A DNA stretch of 64,000 nucleotides from Erythrobacter sp. 3-20A1M (lineage in GTDB: Bacteria > Pseudomonadota > Alphaproteobacteria > Sphingomonadales > Sphingomonadaceae): positions 1,364,001-1,428,000 of the forward strand of contig NZ_CP045200.1 of NCBI RefSeq assembly GCF_018636735.1. The letters run 5' to 3'. The notes below the pieces were generated by a model. The model made no database searches, had not been told where the DNA came from, and worked only from the letters and a program-made list of their open reading frames with translations. This document shows positions 51,988 through 61,601 of this stretch, in pieces. A program made the translations under genes and the position numbers. The stretch's first letter is position 1. The number at the start of each line of letters is the position of its first letter.

Positions 51988-52081
51988 TTCGCCTCACCCA
52001 TGCCGCGAAGCGCGCATCGGCTCAAGCTTGGCTTGACATTGGCGGGGCGCTTGGACAAAGCGCGCGCCTGCCCCGACCAGT

Positions 52082-52156
52082 GCTGCTGTAGCTCAGAGGT
52101 AGAGCACTCCCTTGGTAAGGGAGAGGCCGAGAGTTCAATTCTCTCCAGCAGCACCA
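52082..52156 (+). tRNA. tRNA-Thr(GGT)
   Basis: Complete cloverleaf. Acceptor arm GCTGCTG pairs with CAGCAGC (52146 to 52152), discriminator A and encoded CCA (52154 to 52156). The anticodon stem CTCCC/GGGAG encloses the loop TTGGTAA, with anticodon GGT for threonine ACC/ACT codons. T-loop TTCAATT. No integrase or direct repeat of its 3' end is seen, so it does not look like an integration site here. Confidence 0.95.
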
Positions 52157-52197
52157 TTCTCCTTGAATACGGCGCGTGTTATCGGCATAACACACCC

Positions 52198-52695
52198 ATG
52201 GGCGGGACAGACGACAGCGCGATCGAACAGGTGGACGAAGAGGCGCTGGCCCACGTCCATCCCAACCACGAGAAGCTGGTCCGCGCGCAACTCCTCATCC
52301 TCGCGGTTCCCATCGTCATAGGCGCGATTATAGCGATGATAGCAGGCGGCACGATCGGATTGATCGCCGGCCCGCTCGCGATCCTGATCGCCGCGTTCTT
52401 TGCCTGGTACATGCCGCATCGCCGCTTCCTCGCCCGCGGGTTCGCGATGGGCACGGACCGCCTGCGCGTGGTGCGCGGCTTGCTGTTCCGCTCCGACACC
52501 GTCGTACCCTTCGGCAGGGTCCAGCATATCGACGTCGATCGCGGCCCGCTGGAACGCTATTACGGGCTCGCCACGCTGACGCTGCACACCGCCGGCACGC
52601 ATAACGCTTCGGTCGCGCTGCCCGGCCTGCTGCACGAGGACGCGCTGGCCATGCGCGAGGAGATTCGCGCCCATATCAAGCGCGAGACGCTGTGA
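52198..52695 (+). CDS. PH domain-containing membrane protein (YdbS-like)
   Basis: 165 residues from ATG 52198. Two hydrophobic segments (LILAVPIVIGAIIAMIAGG and LIAGPLAILIAAFFAWYM) followed by a bacterial PH-like domain (bPH2/DUF304) with FGRVQHIDVDRGPLERYYGLATL, the family's most conserved segment. Translationally coupled to the larger paralogue (GTGA overlap), as in the ydbS-ydbT pair of Bacillus, which is implicated in antimicrobial peptide resistance there; the role here is unknown. Confidence 0.88.
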   Translation: MGGTDDSAIEQVDEEALAHVHPNHEKLVRAQLLILAVPIVIGAIIAMIAGGTIGLIAGPLAILIAAFFAWYMPHRRFLARGFAMGTDRLRVVRGLLFRSDTVVPFGRVQHIDVDRGPLERYYGLATLTLHTAGTHNASVALPGLLHEDALAMREEIRAHIKRETL

Positions 52696-54266
52696 ACGCG
52701 GTTTCGGACATCGACCGGTCCGAGCCGCGGCGGACCGATCCCAAGAGCTTCATCGTCAGCACGCTGTCGGCCGTGCCGCGCATGGTGCTGCCGATCCTCG
52801 CGGGTTTCTATGGTATCGCGCAGGGCGGGAAAGCATGGGGCCTCGCGGTCCTCGCTCTGTTCGCGCTGGGCGGAATAGCCATCAGCGTGCTCGTTGCCTT
52901 CCTCCAGTGGCGGCGCTTCACCTATCGCGTCGGCGAGGCGGACATTCGTGTCGAGAGCGGGGTGCTATCTCGCGCCGCGCGCTCGGTGCCTTACGAGCGG
53001 ATTCAGGATGTCAGCCTCGAACAGGGGCTGGTCGCGCGCATATTCGACCTCGTACAGGTAAAGTTCGAGACCGGCGCCGGCGGCAAGGACGAGCTCGCGC
53101 TGGCCTATCTGCCCGCCAGCGAGGGCGAGGCCCTGCGCGAACTGGTGCGCGAGAGGCGCGAAGGGGAACTTGCGTCTGCCGAGACTGAGGACGCGCTTGC
53201 GCCAGCCACCGCCGAATCGTCAGGCGACGCCAACGCCAACGCCCAAACCCTCTTCGCCATGGGCCCGCGCCGCATCTTCACCTTTGGACTGTTCGAATTT
53301 TCGCTGACCGTCGTCGCGGCCGCTGCCGGTGCGGCGCAACAATTCGACCAGTTCATTTCCTTCGACATCTGGGATGTCGACACGTGGCAGCGGCTGCTCA
53401 CAGGCCCGGGGGAGCGGCTGCTCCATATCGGCCTGGCCTGGCAGGTCATCGCAGCCATCGGTGCGATCGTCAGCCTCGCCGCGATCGGTCTCGTCACCGG
53501 GCTGGTCCGCACGGCCTTGCGCGAATGGGATTTTCGGCTCGACAAGACACCGCGCGGGTTCCGCCGACGGCGCGGGTTGTTGACCCGGACCGATCTGGTC
53601 ATGCCGGTCCACCGCGTTCAGGCGCTGTCCTTCACCACCGGCATCATCCGCCGCCGGTTCGGGTGGGGCGGGCTCTCCTTCATCAGCCTGGCGCAGGATT
53701 CGGGTAAGGGAAACCATTCGGTCGCGCCGTTCGCGAAGGACGAAGAGCTGGAGCCGATCGTCCGCGCCGCGCAGTTCGCCAGTCCGGACGCCTCGACCGA
53801 ATGGCACCGCAGCAGCACCGCCTACCATGCGGTGAGGGCGCTGGTGGAAAGCCTTCTCTTTATCCCGGTCACTATCGGCACGGCGCTCGGCATCGCTCTC
53901 GCTGGCGATGGAGGCGCGATCGTGGGGGGATGGGCTCTCCTGCTGGCACCCGTAGCGCTGTGGGGCTTTTTGATGGTGCGCCGCTACATGCTGTGGCGTC
54001 ACCATCGTCATGCGCTCGATCATCGGCAAGTGTATCGCCGCACCGGCTGGCTCGCACCCAAGTTGCTGGTCGGCAGCCGGATCAAGCAGCAATCGGTCGA
54101 GATCGCGCAGGGGCCGCTGGCGCGCCGCTATGGCTATGCCACGCTCGCGCTGGGGCTGGCTGGGGGTAAGTTCGACCTCCACGGCGTGCCGGTGGCAGAG
54201 GCGTATCGAATGCGAGGCGCGATCCTTTCCAGCATTGCCGGGACCGACTTTTCCGAACTGCTCTAG
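52692..54266 (+). CDS. PH domain-containing membrane protein (YdbT-like)
   Basis: 524 residues from GTG 52692. Contains repeated membrane pairs and bPH2 domains: SRAARSVPYERIQDVSLEQG (about 94 to 113), TRTDLVMPVHRVQALSF (about 298 to 314) and SRIKQQSVEIAQGPLARRYG (about 460 to 480). It is a larger partner of the preceding gene. The conserved short motif after each membrane pair suggests membrane-proximal protein binding. Stop is three bases from the stop of the converging GNAT gene. Confidence 0.88.
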   Translation: MNAVSDIDRSEPRRTDPKSFIVSTLSAVPRMVLPILAGFYGIAQGGKAWGLAVLALFALGGIAISVLVAFLQWRRFTYRVGEADIRVESGVLSRAARSVPYERIQDVSLEQGLVARIFDLVQVKFETGAGGKDELALAYLPASEGEALRELVRERREGELASAETEDALAPATAESSGDANANAQTLFAMGPRRIFTFGLFEFSLTVVAAAAGAAQQFDQFISFDIWDVDTWQRLLTGPGERLLHIGLAWQVIAAIGAIVSLAAIGLVTGLVRTALREWDFRLDKTPRGFRRRRGLLTRTDLVMPVHRVQALSFTTGIIRRRFGWGGLSFISLAQDSGKGNHSVAPFAKDEELEPIVRAAQFASPDASTEWHRSSTAYHAVRALVESLLFIPVTIGTALGIALAGDGGAIVGGWALLLAPVALWGFLMVRRYMLWRHHRHALDHRQVYRRTGWLAPKLLVGSRIKQQSVEIAQGPLARRYGYATLALGLAGGKFDLHGVPVAEAYRMRGAILSSIAGTDFSELL

Positions 54267-54269
54267 CTG

Positions 54270-54596
54270 TCAGGCGCGCAGATCGCTCCAGTCCGGATGG
54301 CGCTGGAACTGCGCCTCGACATAGGAACAGCGCGGCACGATCTTGAAGCCCTGCTCGCGGGCATCGGAGACGAAGCGATCGACCAGCTGCGCGGCGACCC
54401 CGCGGCCGCCGATAGCAGGCGGCACGACGGTATGGGTGGCAATGCGGACATCGTCGTCGCCCCCGGTCTTGCCGCTACCTTTCGGTTCCCATTCCAGATA
54501 GCCGCTGGTGTCGCCGCCCGCGACGTCGGCGACATATTTGCCGCCCTGGCCCACCGCGTGATGGGTGATGGAAACTTCCGCTCGTTCTTCGGCCAT
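54270..54596 (-). CDS. GNAT-family N-acetyltransferase-like protein (YidJ/COG2388 type)
   Basis: 108 residues. Short GNAT fold with YLEWEP, then IATHTVVPPAIGGRGVAAQLVDRFV, the acetyl-CoA pyrophosphate-binding R/Q-x-x-G-x-A pattern (residues 56 to 80), and a terminal RCSYVEAQFQRHPDW. This mini-GNAT family has no settled substrate. Divergent from the threonine aldolase gene (55 bases between starts). Confidence 0.87.
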   Translation of the reverse strand: MAEERAEVSITHHAVGQGGKYVADVAGGDTSGYLEWEPKGSGKTGGDDDVRIATHTVVPPAIGGRGVAAQLVDRFVSDAREQGFKIVPRCSYVEAQFQRHPDWSDLRA

Positions 54597-54651
54597 GGTC
54601 TGATCCCTTGCTGGTTCTTGCGCTCAACGCCGTGCGCGCTAGGGGCGTTCC

Positions 54652-55647
54652 ATGCGTTTCCTCTCCGACAATGCCGCCCGCGTTCATCCCCAGGTGTGGG
54701 AGGCGATGCGCGCTGCCGACGCGACGGACACGCCATACGATGGCGATGCTATCTCGCAGCGGCAGGATGCAGCGTTCGGCGCACTGTTCGGGCGCGAGGT
54801 CGCGGTGCTGTGGGTCGCGACCGGGACCGCGGCGAACTGTCTCGCGCTGTCGGCCATGGTGCCGCCGCATGGCGGCGTCGTGTGCCACCGCGAGGCGCAT
54901 ATCGAGGCGGACGAGGGCGGCGCGCCCGGCTTCTACCTCCACGGTGCGAAGCTGATGCTGGCCGAAGGAGAGGGTGCAAAGCTCACGCCCGAGACGATCG
55001 CACAGGTGATCGACCCCATCCGCAACGATGTGCATCAGGTTCAGCCCCATGCGATCTCGGTCACCCAGGCGAGCGAGTACGGGCGCGCCTATCGTCCGGA
55101 AGAACTCGCGGCGATCAGCACCCTGGCGCGGGACCGGAATTTGCGTCTGCACGTCGATGGCGCGCGGTTCGCCAATGCCGTCGCCTTCCTCGATTGCACA
55201 CCCGCGGAGGCTGCGGGGCCGGCCGATGCGCTCAGTTTCGGCTGCGTAAAGAACGGTGCGATGAGCGCGGAGGCGATCGTGTTCTTCGACCCCGCGCTCG
55301 CCGATGTGGTACGCTATCGCCGCAAGCGGGCGGGGCATCTTCAATCGAAGGGGCGCTTCCTAGCCGCGCAATTGCTGGCCATGGTCGAGGACGGGCTGTG
55401 GCTGGAGAATGCGCGTGCGGCCAATGCGGCGGCACAGGCGATTGCGGGGGAAGCAAGCGAGCGCCTGCTCCACCCGGTCGAGGCGAACGAGGTGTTCGTG
55501 ACGCTGACCCCTGCCGAGCGTGAAGAGCTGCGCGGGCAGGGCTACGAATTCTACGACTGGGGCGTCGACGCCGCGCGCTTCGTCGCGGCGTGGGACAGCG
55601 ACCAGGAGGCTGCCCGCGCGCTCGGTCGAGCGATCGCTGCGCTGTGA
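54652..55647 (+). CDS. Low-specificity L-threonine aldolase-like PLP enzyme
   Basis: 331-residue fold-type I PLP enzyme of the threonine aldolase/beta-eliminating lyase group, which cleaves L-threonine or L-allo-threonine to glycine and acetaldehyde. MRFLSDNAARVHPQVWEAM is the usual opening; LHVDGARFANA binds PLP; the Schiff-base lysine is in SFGCVKNGAM (about residue 199). GAGMRQ-like residues of the longer form are replaced, so stereospecificity cannot be judged. Coupled to the transporter by GTGA overlap. Confidence 0.88.
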   Translation: MRFLSDNAARVHPQVWEAMRAADATDTPYDGDAISQRQDAAFGALFGREVAVLWVATGTAANCLALSAMVPPHGGVVCHREAHIEADEGGAPGFYLHGAKLMLAEGEGAKLTPETIAQVIDPIRNDVHQVQPHAISVTQASEYGRAYRPEELAAISTLARDRNLRLHVDGARFANAVAFLDCTPAEAAGPADALSFGCVKNGAMSAEAIVFFDPALADVVRYRRKRAGHLQSKGRFLAAQLLAMVEDGLWLENARAANAAAQAIAGEASERLLHPVEANEVFVTLTPAEREELRGQGYEFYDWGVDAARFVAAWDSDQEAARALGRAIAAL

Positions 55648-56600
55648 CCTCCCAACGGGCGCATCCGCCCTTTCTCAGCTGGCGGGTGCTGGTCCCGTTT
55701 CTGCTGACCGGCACCATCTGGGGCTCCACCTGGCTCGTCATTACCGGGCAGATCGACGGGGTCGCGGCCAGCTGGTCGATCGCGTGGCGGTTCCTGCTCG
55801 CGACCCCGGCGATGTTTCTGGTCGCCATTGTGATGCGACGCAGCCTGTCCATCGGGCGGCAGGGGCAGATGCTGGCGCTGATGGTCGGGCTGGCGCAGTT
55901 CTGCATGAATTTCAACTTCGTCTATCGGGCGGAACTGCACCTGACCTCCGGCATCGTCGCGGTGATGTTCGGCATGCTGATGGTGCCGAACGCGGTATTC
56001 GGCCGCGTGATGCTGGGGCAGAGGATCACGCGCGGCTTCGTGATCGGCAGTCTGGTCGCGGGCGCGGGCATCGCCCTGCTGCTGATCCATGAAGGGCGCA
56101 CCGCGCCGCCATTCTCGGATGTAGGAGGCGGCATATGGGTCGGCATCGCGCTGGCGGTGGGCGGGATGCTGTCGGCCAGCTTCGCCAATGTGGTGCAGGC
56201 GAACGAGGCGGGGCGGCGGTTGCCGATGGTCAGCCTGCTCGCCTGGTCGATGCTCTACGGCACGATCCTCGACTTCGCGCTCGCCTGGGCGACGGCCGGT
56301 CCACCGACTTTCCCGACCTCGGCGGGCTACTGGGGCGGGATCGCGTGGCTCGCGCTGGCGGGATCGGTCGTAACCTTCCCGCTTCATTACAATCTCGTAC
56401 GCCAGATCGGGGCGGGCAAGGCGGCCTATAACGGGATCGTGACGGTGACTGTGGCGATGGTGCTGTCGACTCTGTTCGAGGACTATCACTGGAACCCGGT
56501 CACCATCAGCGGGGCCATTCTGGCGCTGGTCGGGCTCGTCATCGCACTGCGCTCGCGCCATTCGGTACCGCCGCGCCCGGTCGCGGCGGGCGGGGAGTAG
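55644..56600 (+). CDS. DMT/EamA family transporter
   Basis: 318 residues from GTG 55644, overlapping the aldolase stop. Ten hydrophobic segments in two EamA repeats (FLLTGTIWGSTWLVITGQ at the start, and SGAILALVGLVIALRS at the end). The motif FCMNFNFVYRAELHLTSG is typical of metabolite exporters in this superfamily. Given coupling to a threonine/glycine enzyme, an amino-acid or related metabolite may be the substrate, but that is inference. Confidence 0.87.
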   Translation: MTSQRAHPPFLSWRVLVPFLLTGTIWGSTWLVITGQIDGVAASWSIAWRFLLATPAMFLVAIVMRRSLSIGRQGQMLALMVGLAQFCMNFNFVYRAELHLTSGIVAVMFGMLMVPNAVFGRVMLGQRITRGFVIGSLVAGAGIALLLIHEGRTAPPFSDVGGGIWVGIALAVGGMLSASFANVVQANEAGRRLPMVSLLAWSMLYGTILDFALAWATAGPPTFPTSAGYWGGIAWLALAGSVVTFPLHYNLVRQIGAGKAAYNGIVTVTVAMVLSTLFEDYHWNPVTISGAILALVGLVIALRSRHSVPPRPVAAGGE

Positions 56601-57383
56601 TTAGATCAAATTGCGCAATCCCTCGCGAAAGGTCGGATAGCGCGGCCGCCAGTCCAGCACCCGCTTTGCCTTGCCGTTCGAGACGCGGCGGTTCTCGGCG
56701 TAGAAACCGCGCGCCATTTCGCTCAGCCCGGCCTCGTCCATCGTCTGCAGCGGCGGCGGGTCAAGCGCGAGCAGGCGACACGCCTCCTCGGTCACGGCGT
56801 TGTGGCTGGCAGGCAGATCGTCGCCGAGATTGTAGGCACCGGCGGGCGCATCGCCCGTCAGCGCCGCGATCACGCCGCTAACGATATCCTCGACATGGAT
56901 GCGGCTGAACACCTGGCCCGGCAGGTCGATGCGATGCGCCTTGCCCGCGCGGACCCGGTCGAGTGCGCTGCGCCCAGGCCCGTAGATGCCGGGCAGGCGA
57001 AAGACACGTGCGCCGCGATCGATCCATGCCGCGTCGCATTCGGTCCGCGCGCTGCGCCGTCCGCCGCCGACAGGCGTGCCCTCGTCCACCCAGGCGCCCT
57101 GCGCATCGCCATAGACCCCGGTCGACGACAGATAGCCGAGCCAGTCGTGCGACAGCGAATCGCCATACCGCTCCAGCACCGGATCGCCGCCGGTGTCGCG
57201 GTCCGGCGGAACCGATGAAAGAACCGCCGCCGATCCGGCCAGCGCATCGCGCACCGCGGTCTCGTCGTCGAACTGCAGGGTTCCGTCCGAGCCGGTCGAC
57301 CCTACATCCCAGCCGAGCCCCTCTGCCGCATCCGCGATTCGCTTCGCGGTGTAGCCGAGGCCGAAAATGAACAATTGCGCCAT
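56601..57383 (-). CDS. NAD(P)-dependent SDR protein, YeeZ-like atypical epimerase
   Basis: 260 residues from ATG 57383. Rossmann start LFIFGLGYTAKRIADAA with the shortened GxGY-type glycine motif; SSTGVYGD, then FRLPGIYGPGRSALDRV, and SRIHVEDIVSGV. The catalytic YxxxK is not evident, as in YeeZ-type members, so binding or an unusual reductase role is possible. Divergent from pepN with 54 bases between starts. Confidence 0.85.
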   Translation of the reverse strand: MAQLFIFGLGYTAKRIADAAEGLGWDVGSTGSDGTLQFDDETAVRDALAGSAAVLSSVPPDRDTGGDPVLERYGDSLSHDWLGYLSSTGVYGDAQGAWVDEGTPVGGGRRSARTECDAAWIDRGARVFRLPGIYGPGRSALDRVRAGKAHRIDLPGQVFSRIHVEDIVSGVIAALTGDAPAGAYNLGDDLPASHNAVTEEACRLLALDPPPLQTMDEAGLSEMARGFYAENRRVSNGKAKRVLDWRPRYPTFREGLRNLI

Positions 57384-57437
57384 GCTGCGCATTCTAGCCT
57401 ATCGACCGCTTCGCGAAAGGGAGTAACCGACACCGCC

Positions 57438-60092
57438 ATGGATATCTCCCGCACCCCATCGACTCCCGACGGCAACCCGCAGCTGGCCGATGCGCCACCC
57501 GAACCCAAGCAGCCGCCGATCATCCGGCGGAAGGACTACACGCCCTTCGCTTGGCTCGTGCCTGAGACGCGGCTGGAGTTCGATCTGGGGCTGGATCGGA
57601 CGAAGGTGCGCAGCATCCTGACCGTCGAGCGCAATCCGGCGGCGGCACCGGACAGCGTGCTGCGTCTCAACGGCGATGGCCTCACTCCCATTTCTATTAC
57701 GGTCGACGGGAATGCAGTGAACGATTTCGCTATGGTCGGCGACGATCTGGACGTCCCGTTGACGGGCAAGGCGCACACGGTTGCGATAGAGACCGAGATC
57801 GACCCGTCCGCCAATACCCAGCTGATGGGGCTTTATGCCTCGAACGGGATGCTGTGCACGCAGTGCGAGGCGGAAGGGTTCCGTCGGATTACCTTCTTCC
57901 CCGACCGTCCCGATGTCCTTTCCACCTATACCGTGCGCATGGAAGGGCCGGCGAAAACCTTTCCCGTCCTGCTCGCGAATGGAAACCGCACGGATGCGGG
58001 CGAGGCGGAGGGTGGATACCACTGGGCCGAATGGCACGATCCGTGGCCCAAGCCGAGCTATCTGTTCGCCTTGGTCGCGGGCCAGTTGGAGGCGCGGCGT
58101 GACCGCTTCACCACCATGGGCGGGCGAGAGGTCGACCTCGCCATCTGGGTGCGCGCCGAGGATCTGCCGCGCACCGAACATGCCATGGAATCGCTCAAGC
58201 GCTCGATGAAGTGGGACGAGGAAGCGTTCGGGCGCGAATACGATCTCGACGTGTTCAACATCGTCGCGGTGTCCGATTTCAACATGGGGGCGATGGAGAA
58301 CAAGGGGCTCAACGTCTTCAACACCAAATACGTGCTGGCGGACTACGAGACCGCGACCGACGGCAATTTCGAGGCGATCGAGGGCGTGATCGGCCACGAA
58401 TATTTTCACAACTGGTCGGGCAACCGCATCACCTGCCGCGACTGGTTCCAGCTGAGCCTGAAGGAAGGCTTCACCGTGTTGCGCGACCAGCTGTTCAGCC
58501 AGGCGATGCAGGGCGAGGCGGTGAAGCGGATCGAGGATGTGCGGGTGCTGCGCAGCGTCCAGTTCCCCGAGGATTCGGGGCCGCTGGCCCACCCGATCCG
58601 GCCCGACAGCTACCGAGAGATCAGCAATTTCTACACCGCCACGGTCTACAACAAGGGGGCCGAGGTCATTCGTATGATGCGGACCATGGCGGGTCCCGAG
58701 CGGTTCCGGGAAGGCACCGACCTCTATTTCGAGCGGCACGACGGCGAGGCGGCGACGTGCGAGGATTTCGTGAAGGCGATCGAGGATGGCGCCGGGCTCG
58801 ACCTCGACCAGTTCCGCCTGTGGTATTCGCAGGCCGGCACGCCCCGCGTCGACGTCGCGCTCCGGCATGAAGGCGACATCGCGATCCTCTCGCTGCGGCA
58901 GAGCGTGCCCGCCACCCCGGACCAGCCCGAGAAAGAGCCGATGCCGATTCCGCTCAAGCTGGCGCTGTTCGACCGTGAAACCGGTGCCCATCGGGGCGAG
59001 CAATTGCTCGTGCTCGACGAAGCCGAGGCGGAAATCCGCTACGACGGATTTGCGCAGCCGCCGGTTCTGTCGATCAATCGCGGCTATTCGGCACCGGTGT
59101 CGATCCATCGCAGCGTCTCGCCCGCCGACCTCGTTTTTCTCGCCGCGAAGGACGACGATTCCTTTGCGCGCTACGAGGCGATGCAGGAACTGCTCGTCGG
59201 TCATCTGGTCGCGGCGGTCGAGGGCCGACTGTCCGATACCGAACGCGGTAGCGGGCGCGAGGCGATCGGCGAAGCGTTCGGAGCGATCCTGGCCGACGAC
59301 CAGCTCGACGATTCGATGCGCGGCGAACTCATCAGCCTGCCTACACAATCCTACCTCGCGGAGCAGATCGAGATCGCCGATCCGGGCCTCATTCACGAGG
59401 AGCGAGAGGCGCTGAAGGCTTGGCTGGGGGAGCGATTTGCGACCCAGCTCGGTGCGCATCACGACCGCACGAGCGCGGTTCCGTTCGGTCTGGATGCCGC
59501 CGCCAAGGGTGCGCGCAAGGTGAAGGGGCAGGCGCTCGTCTATCTCGCCGCGGCCGATCCGGCCGGTTCGGCCAGACGCGCGATGACGCAGTACGAGCGC
59601 GCCGACAACATGACCGACCGCCAGAGCGCGCTGCTGGTGCTGGCGGGCCTCGATGTGCCGGAACGCCAGGCCGCGCTGGACGATTTCTATCGGCGGTTCG
59701 AAGGCGATGCGCTGGTGATCGACAAATGGTTCACGCTCCAGGCGATTTCGACGCACCCCGATGTGCTCGAACACGTGGAAACCCTGGCGAGCCACCCCGA
59801 CTTCACCCTGCGCAATCCGAATCGGGTGCGCGCGCTCTACATGGCCTTCGCGGGCAACCCCCACGCCTTCCATTCCGCCGATGGCCGGGGCTATCGCATG
59901 ATCGCCGACCTCATCCTAGCTCTCGACCCGATCAACCCGCAAACCGCGGCGCGCTTCGTACCCTCGCTCGGTCGCTGGCGCCGGATCGAGCCGGGTCGCG
60001 CGGCACTGATGCGCGGCGAACTGGAGCGGATCGCGGCGGCGCCGAACCTGTCGCGGGACACTTTCGAGCAGGTCACCCGCAGCCTTGGTTGA
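57438..60092 (+). CDS. pepN: Aminopeptidase N
   Basis: 884 residues from ATG 57438. M1-family zinc aminopeptidase. The GAMENKGLN substrate-binding motif and the HEYFHNW zinc motif, with the third ligand 18 residues on in LKEGFTV, are intact (nucleotides about 58290 to 58470). C-terminal helical domains match E. coli PepN. The in-frame ATG at 57375 is less likely. Its 3' end overlaps pgeF by eight bases. Confidence 0.95.
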   Translation: MDISRTPSTPDGNPQLADAPPEPKQPPIIRRKDYTPFAWLVPETRLEFDLGLDRTKVRSILTVERNPAAAPDSVLRLNGDGLTPISITVDGNAVNDFAMVGDDLDVPLTGKAHTVAIETEIDPSANTQLMGLYASNGMLCTQCEAEGFRRITFFPDRPDVLSTYTVRMEGPAKTFPVLLANGNRTDAGEAEGGYHWAEWHDPWPKPSYLFALVAGQLEARRDRFTTMGGREVDLAIWVRAEDLPRTEHAMESLKRSMKWDEEAFGREYDLDVFNIVAVSDFNMGAMENKGLNVFNTKYVLADYETATDGNFEAIEGVIGHEYFHNWSGNRITCRDWFQLSLKEGFTVLRDQLFSQAMQGEAVKRIEDVRVLRSVQFPEDSGPLAHPIRPDSYREISNFYTATVYNKGAEVIRMMRTMAGPERFREGTDLYFERHDGEAATCEDFVKAIEDGAGLDLDQFRLWYSQAGTPRVDVALRHEGDIAILSLRQSVPATPDQPEKEPMPIPLKLALFDRETGAHRGEQLLVLDEAEAEIRYDGFAQPPVLSINRGYSAPVSIHRSVSPADLVFLAAKDDDSFARYEAMQELLVGHLVAAVEGRLSDTERGSGREAIGEAFGAILADDQLDDSMRGELISLPTQSYLAEQIEIADPGLIHEEREALKAWLGERFATQLGAHHDRTSAVPFGLDAAAKGARKVKGQALVYLAAADPAGSARRAMTQYERADNMTDRQSALLVLAGLDVPERQAALDDFYRRFEGDALVIDKWFTLQAISTHPDVLEHVETLASHPDFTLRNPNRVRALYMAFAGNPHAFHSADGRGYRMIADLILALDPINPQTAARFVPSLGRWRRIEPGRAALMRGELERIAAAPNLSRDTFEQVTRSLG

Positions 60093-60855
60093 CGCCGAAC
60101 AGCTAGAGCCGCTGCGCGCCGCGGTGCTCGGGAATGTCCCGCACGGGTTCCTGACTCGCCGCGGCGGCGTGTCCGCCGGAGAGCTGTCCGGGCTGCAATT
60201 CGGTACGGGGGCGGGGGACGATCCGGAGGCGGTCGCGGAAAACCGGCGTCGCGCGATCGCCGCCATCCTTCCTGGGGCCGAACTTGCCATGCCTTATCAG
60301 GTGCATTCTCCCGACGCCGCACTTGTCGAGAGTCCTGTCGGCGGGGACGATCGGCCGCGTGCCGATGCCCTGGTCACGGCGACCCCGGGCCTGTTGCTGG
60401 GTATCGTGACCGCCGATTGCGCGCCGGTGCTTCTCGCCGACCCAGGCGCGGGCGTGGTCGCCGCGGCGCACGCCGGATGGCGCGGCGCGCTCGGTGGCGT
60501 AATCGGCAACACGGTGGCGACAATGGTCCGCCTGGGCGCGCGCAAATCCGACATTCGCGCCGCGGTCGGCCCGTGCATAGCGCAGGCGAGTTACGAGGTC
60601 GGCCCGGACATGCGGGCAGCCTTTCCCGACGATGCGCACCGGTTCTTCGAAACAGGGGAGGAAGACCGGTGGCAATTCGATCTGTCAGGTTTCGTGGCCG
60701 ATCGCCTGGAGCGATCCGGTGTCGGTCGGGTCGAGGTCATCGGGCGTGACACCTACGCCGAACCGGCACTGTTTTATTCCTATCGCCGTGCCACCCATCG
60801 CGGAGAGGCGAGCTACGGGCGGCAGGGGTCTGTCATCGGTCTGCCACCGGCCTAG
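60085..60855 (+). CDS. pgeF: Peptidoglycan editing factor PgeF (YfiH/laccase-domain family)
   Basis: 256 residues from TTG 60085, inside the end of pepN. Multicopper-oxidase-like DUF152 family; in E. coli YfiH (PgeF) prevents incorporation of serine instead of alanine at position 1 of the peptide stem. Zinc-binding and catalytic residues are in YQVHSPDA, TADCAPVLL and HAGWRGAL. VGPCIAQASYEVG and FYSYRRATHRGE complete the signature. Other reported activities (purine nucleoside phosphorylase) apply to some members. Confidence 0.9.
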   Translation: MVDAEQLEPLRAAVLGNVPHGFLTRRGGVSAGELSGLQFGTGAGDDPEAVAENRRRAIAAILPGAELAMPYQVHSPDAALVESPVGGDDRPRADALVTATPGLLLGIVTADCAPVLLADPGAGVVAAAHAGWRGALGGVIGNTVATMVRLGARKSDIRAAVGPCIAQASYEVGPDMRAAFPDDAHRFFETGEEDRWQFDLSGFVADRLERSGVGRVEVIGRDTYAEPALFYSYRRATHRGEASYGRQGSVIGLPPA

Positions 60856-60859
60856 CCAC

Positions 60860-60888
60860 TTGACGGTCAAAAGGCGGTTGGCTTAGCG
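60860..60888 (+). promoter_or_regulatory. Possible promoter of the petABC operon
   Basis: TTGACG at 60860 to 60865 is followed after 17 bases by TTAGCG, a strong -35 but poor -10 hexamer. It lies in the 143-base gap between pgeF and petA, the only non-coding space before the operon. Confidence 0.3.
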
Positions 60889-60998
60889 CCCTCTAGCAGC
60901 TAGTAGCGCCCGCAAAGCGGCGGTCCGGGTTCTCCATCCGCAGCCGTTATGGGTAAGATCACGGGCGCATTTTTCGCGCCGAGGGCAAGGCAGAACTG

Positions 60999-61583
60999 AT
61001 GGTTGAGACTTCGGGAACCGCCGCGGCGGACCAGGCGACCGACATTTCCGAAACGCACGGCGACACGTTCCGTCGCCGCGATTTCATCAACATCGCCGCG
61101 ATCAGCGCAGGCGGTGTCGGTGCGCTCGCGGTGGTCTATCCGCTGGTGAGCCAGATGGCACCGTCCGCCGACGTGCTGGCCGAGGCGAGCACCGAGGTGG
61201 ACGTTTCCAAGATCGAGGCCGGGCAGGCGATCAAGGCGGTTTTCCGTAAACAGCCCCTGTTCGTGCGTCGCCTTACGCCCAAGGAAATCGCCGAGGCGAA
61301 CGCGGTGCCGTTGTCCGCGCTGCGCGATCCGCAGACCTTGGCCGAGCGGACCAAGGAAGGGCATGAGGACATGCTCATCACCATGGGCGTCTGCACCCAT
61401 CTCGGCTGCGTTCCGCTGGGCGCGGGCGAGGGCGAGAACCGCGGCGAGTTCGGCGGCTATTTCTGCCCCTGCCACGGCTCCAGCTACGACACCGCCGCGC
61501 GCATCCGGAAGGGGCCGGCACCGAAGAACCTCGAGGTTCCGGATTACGAATTCACCTCCGACACGACCGTCACCGTCGGGTAA
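60999..61583 (+). CDS. petA: Ubiquinol-cytochrome c reductase iron-sulfur (Rieske) subunit
   Basis: 194-residue Rieske protein of the bc1 complex. The N-terminal twin-arginine-like RRRDFINIAAISAGG plus a hydrophobic stretch target and anchor it; the 2Fe-2S ligands are in CTHLGC (about 131 to 136) and CPCHGS (about 156 to 161). Flanking Gly and Ser residues are intact. First gene of petA-petB-petC, with 18 bases before petB. Confidence 0.95.
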   Translation: MVETSGTAAADQATDISETHGDTFRRRDFINIAAISAGGVGALAVVYPLVSQMAPSADVLAEASTEVDVSKIEAGQAIKAVFRKQPLFVRRLTPKEIAEANAVPLSALRDPQTLAERTKEGHEDMLITMGVCTHLGCVPLGAGEGENRGEFGGYFCPCHGSSYDTAARIRKGPAPKNLEVPDYEFTSDTTVTVG

Positions 61584-61601
61584 GGCAGAGAAAGACCGAC
61601 C

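Noticed and set aside
52082-52156. tRNA-Thr as an integration site for a mobile island
   Set aside because: No integrase, no repeat of the tRNA 3' end and no shift in gene content downstream.
57399-59873. Minus-strand open frame of 824 codons opposite pepN
   Set aside because: Antisense shadow of pepN, without domain similarity.
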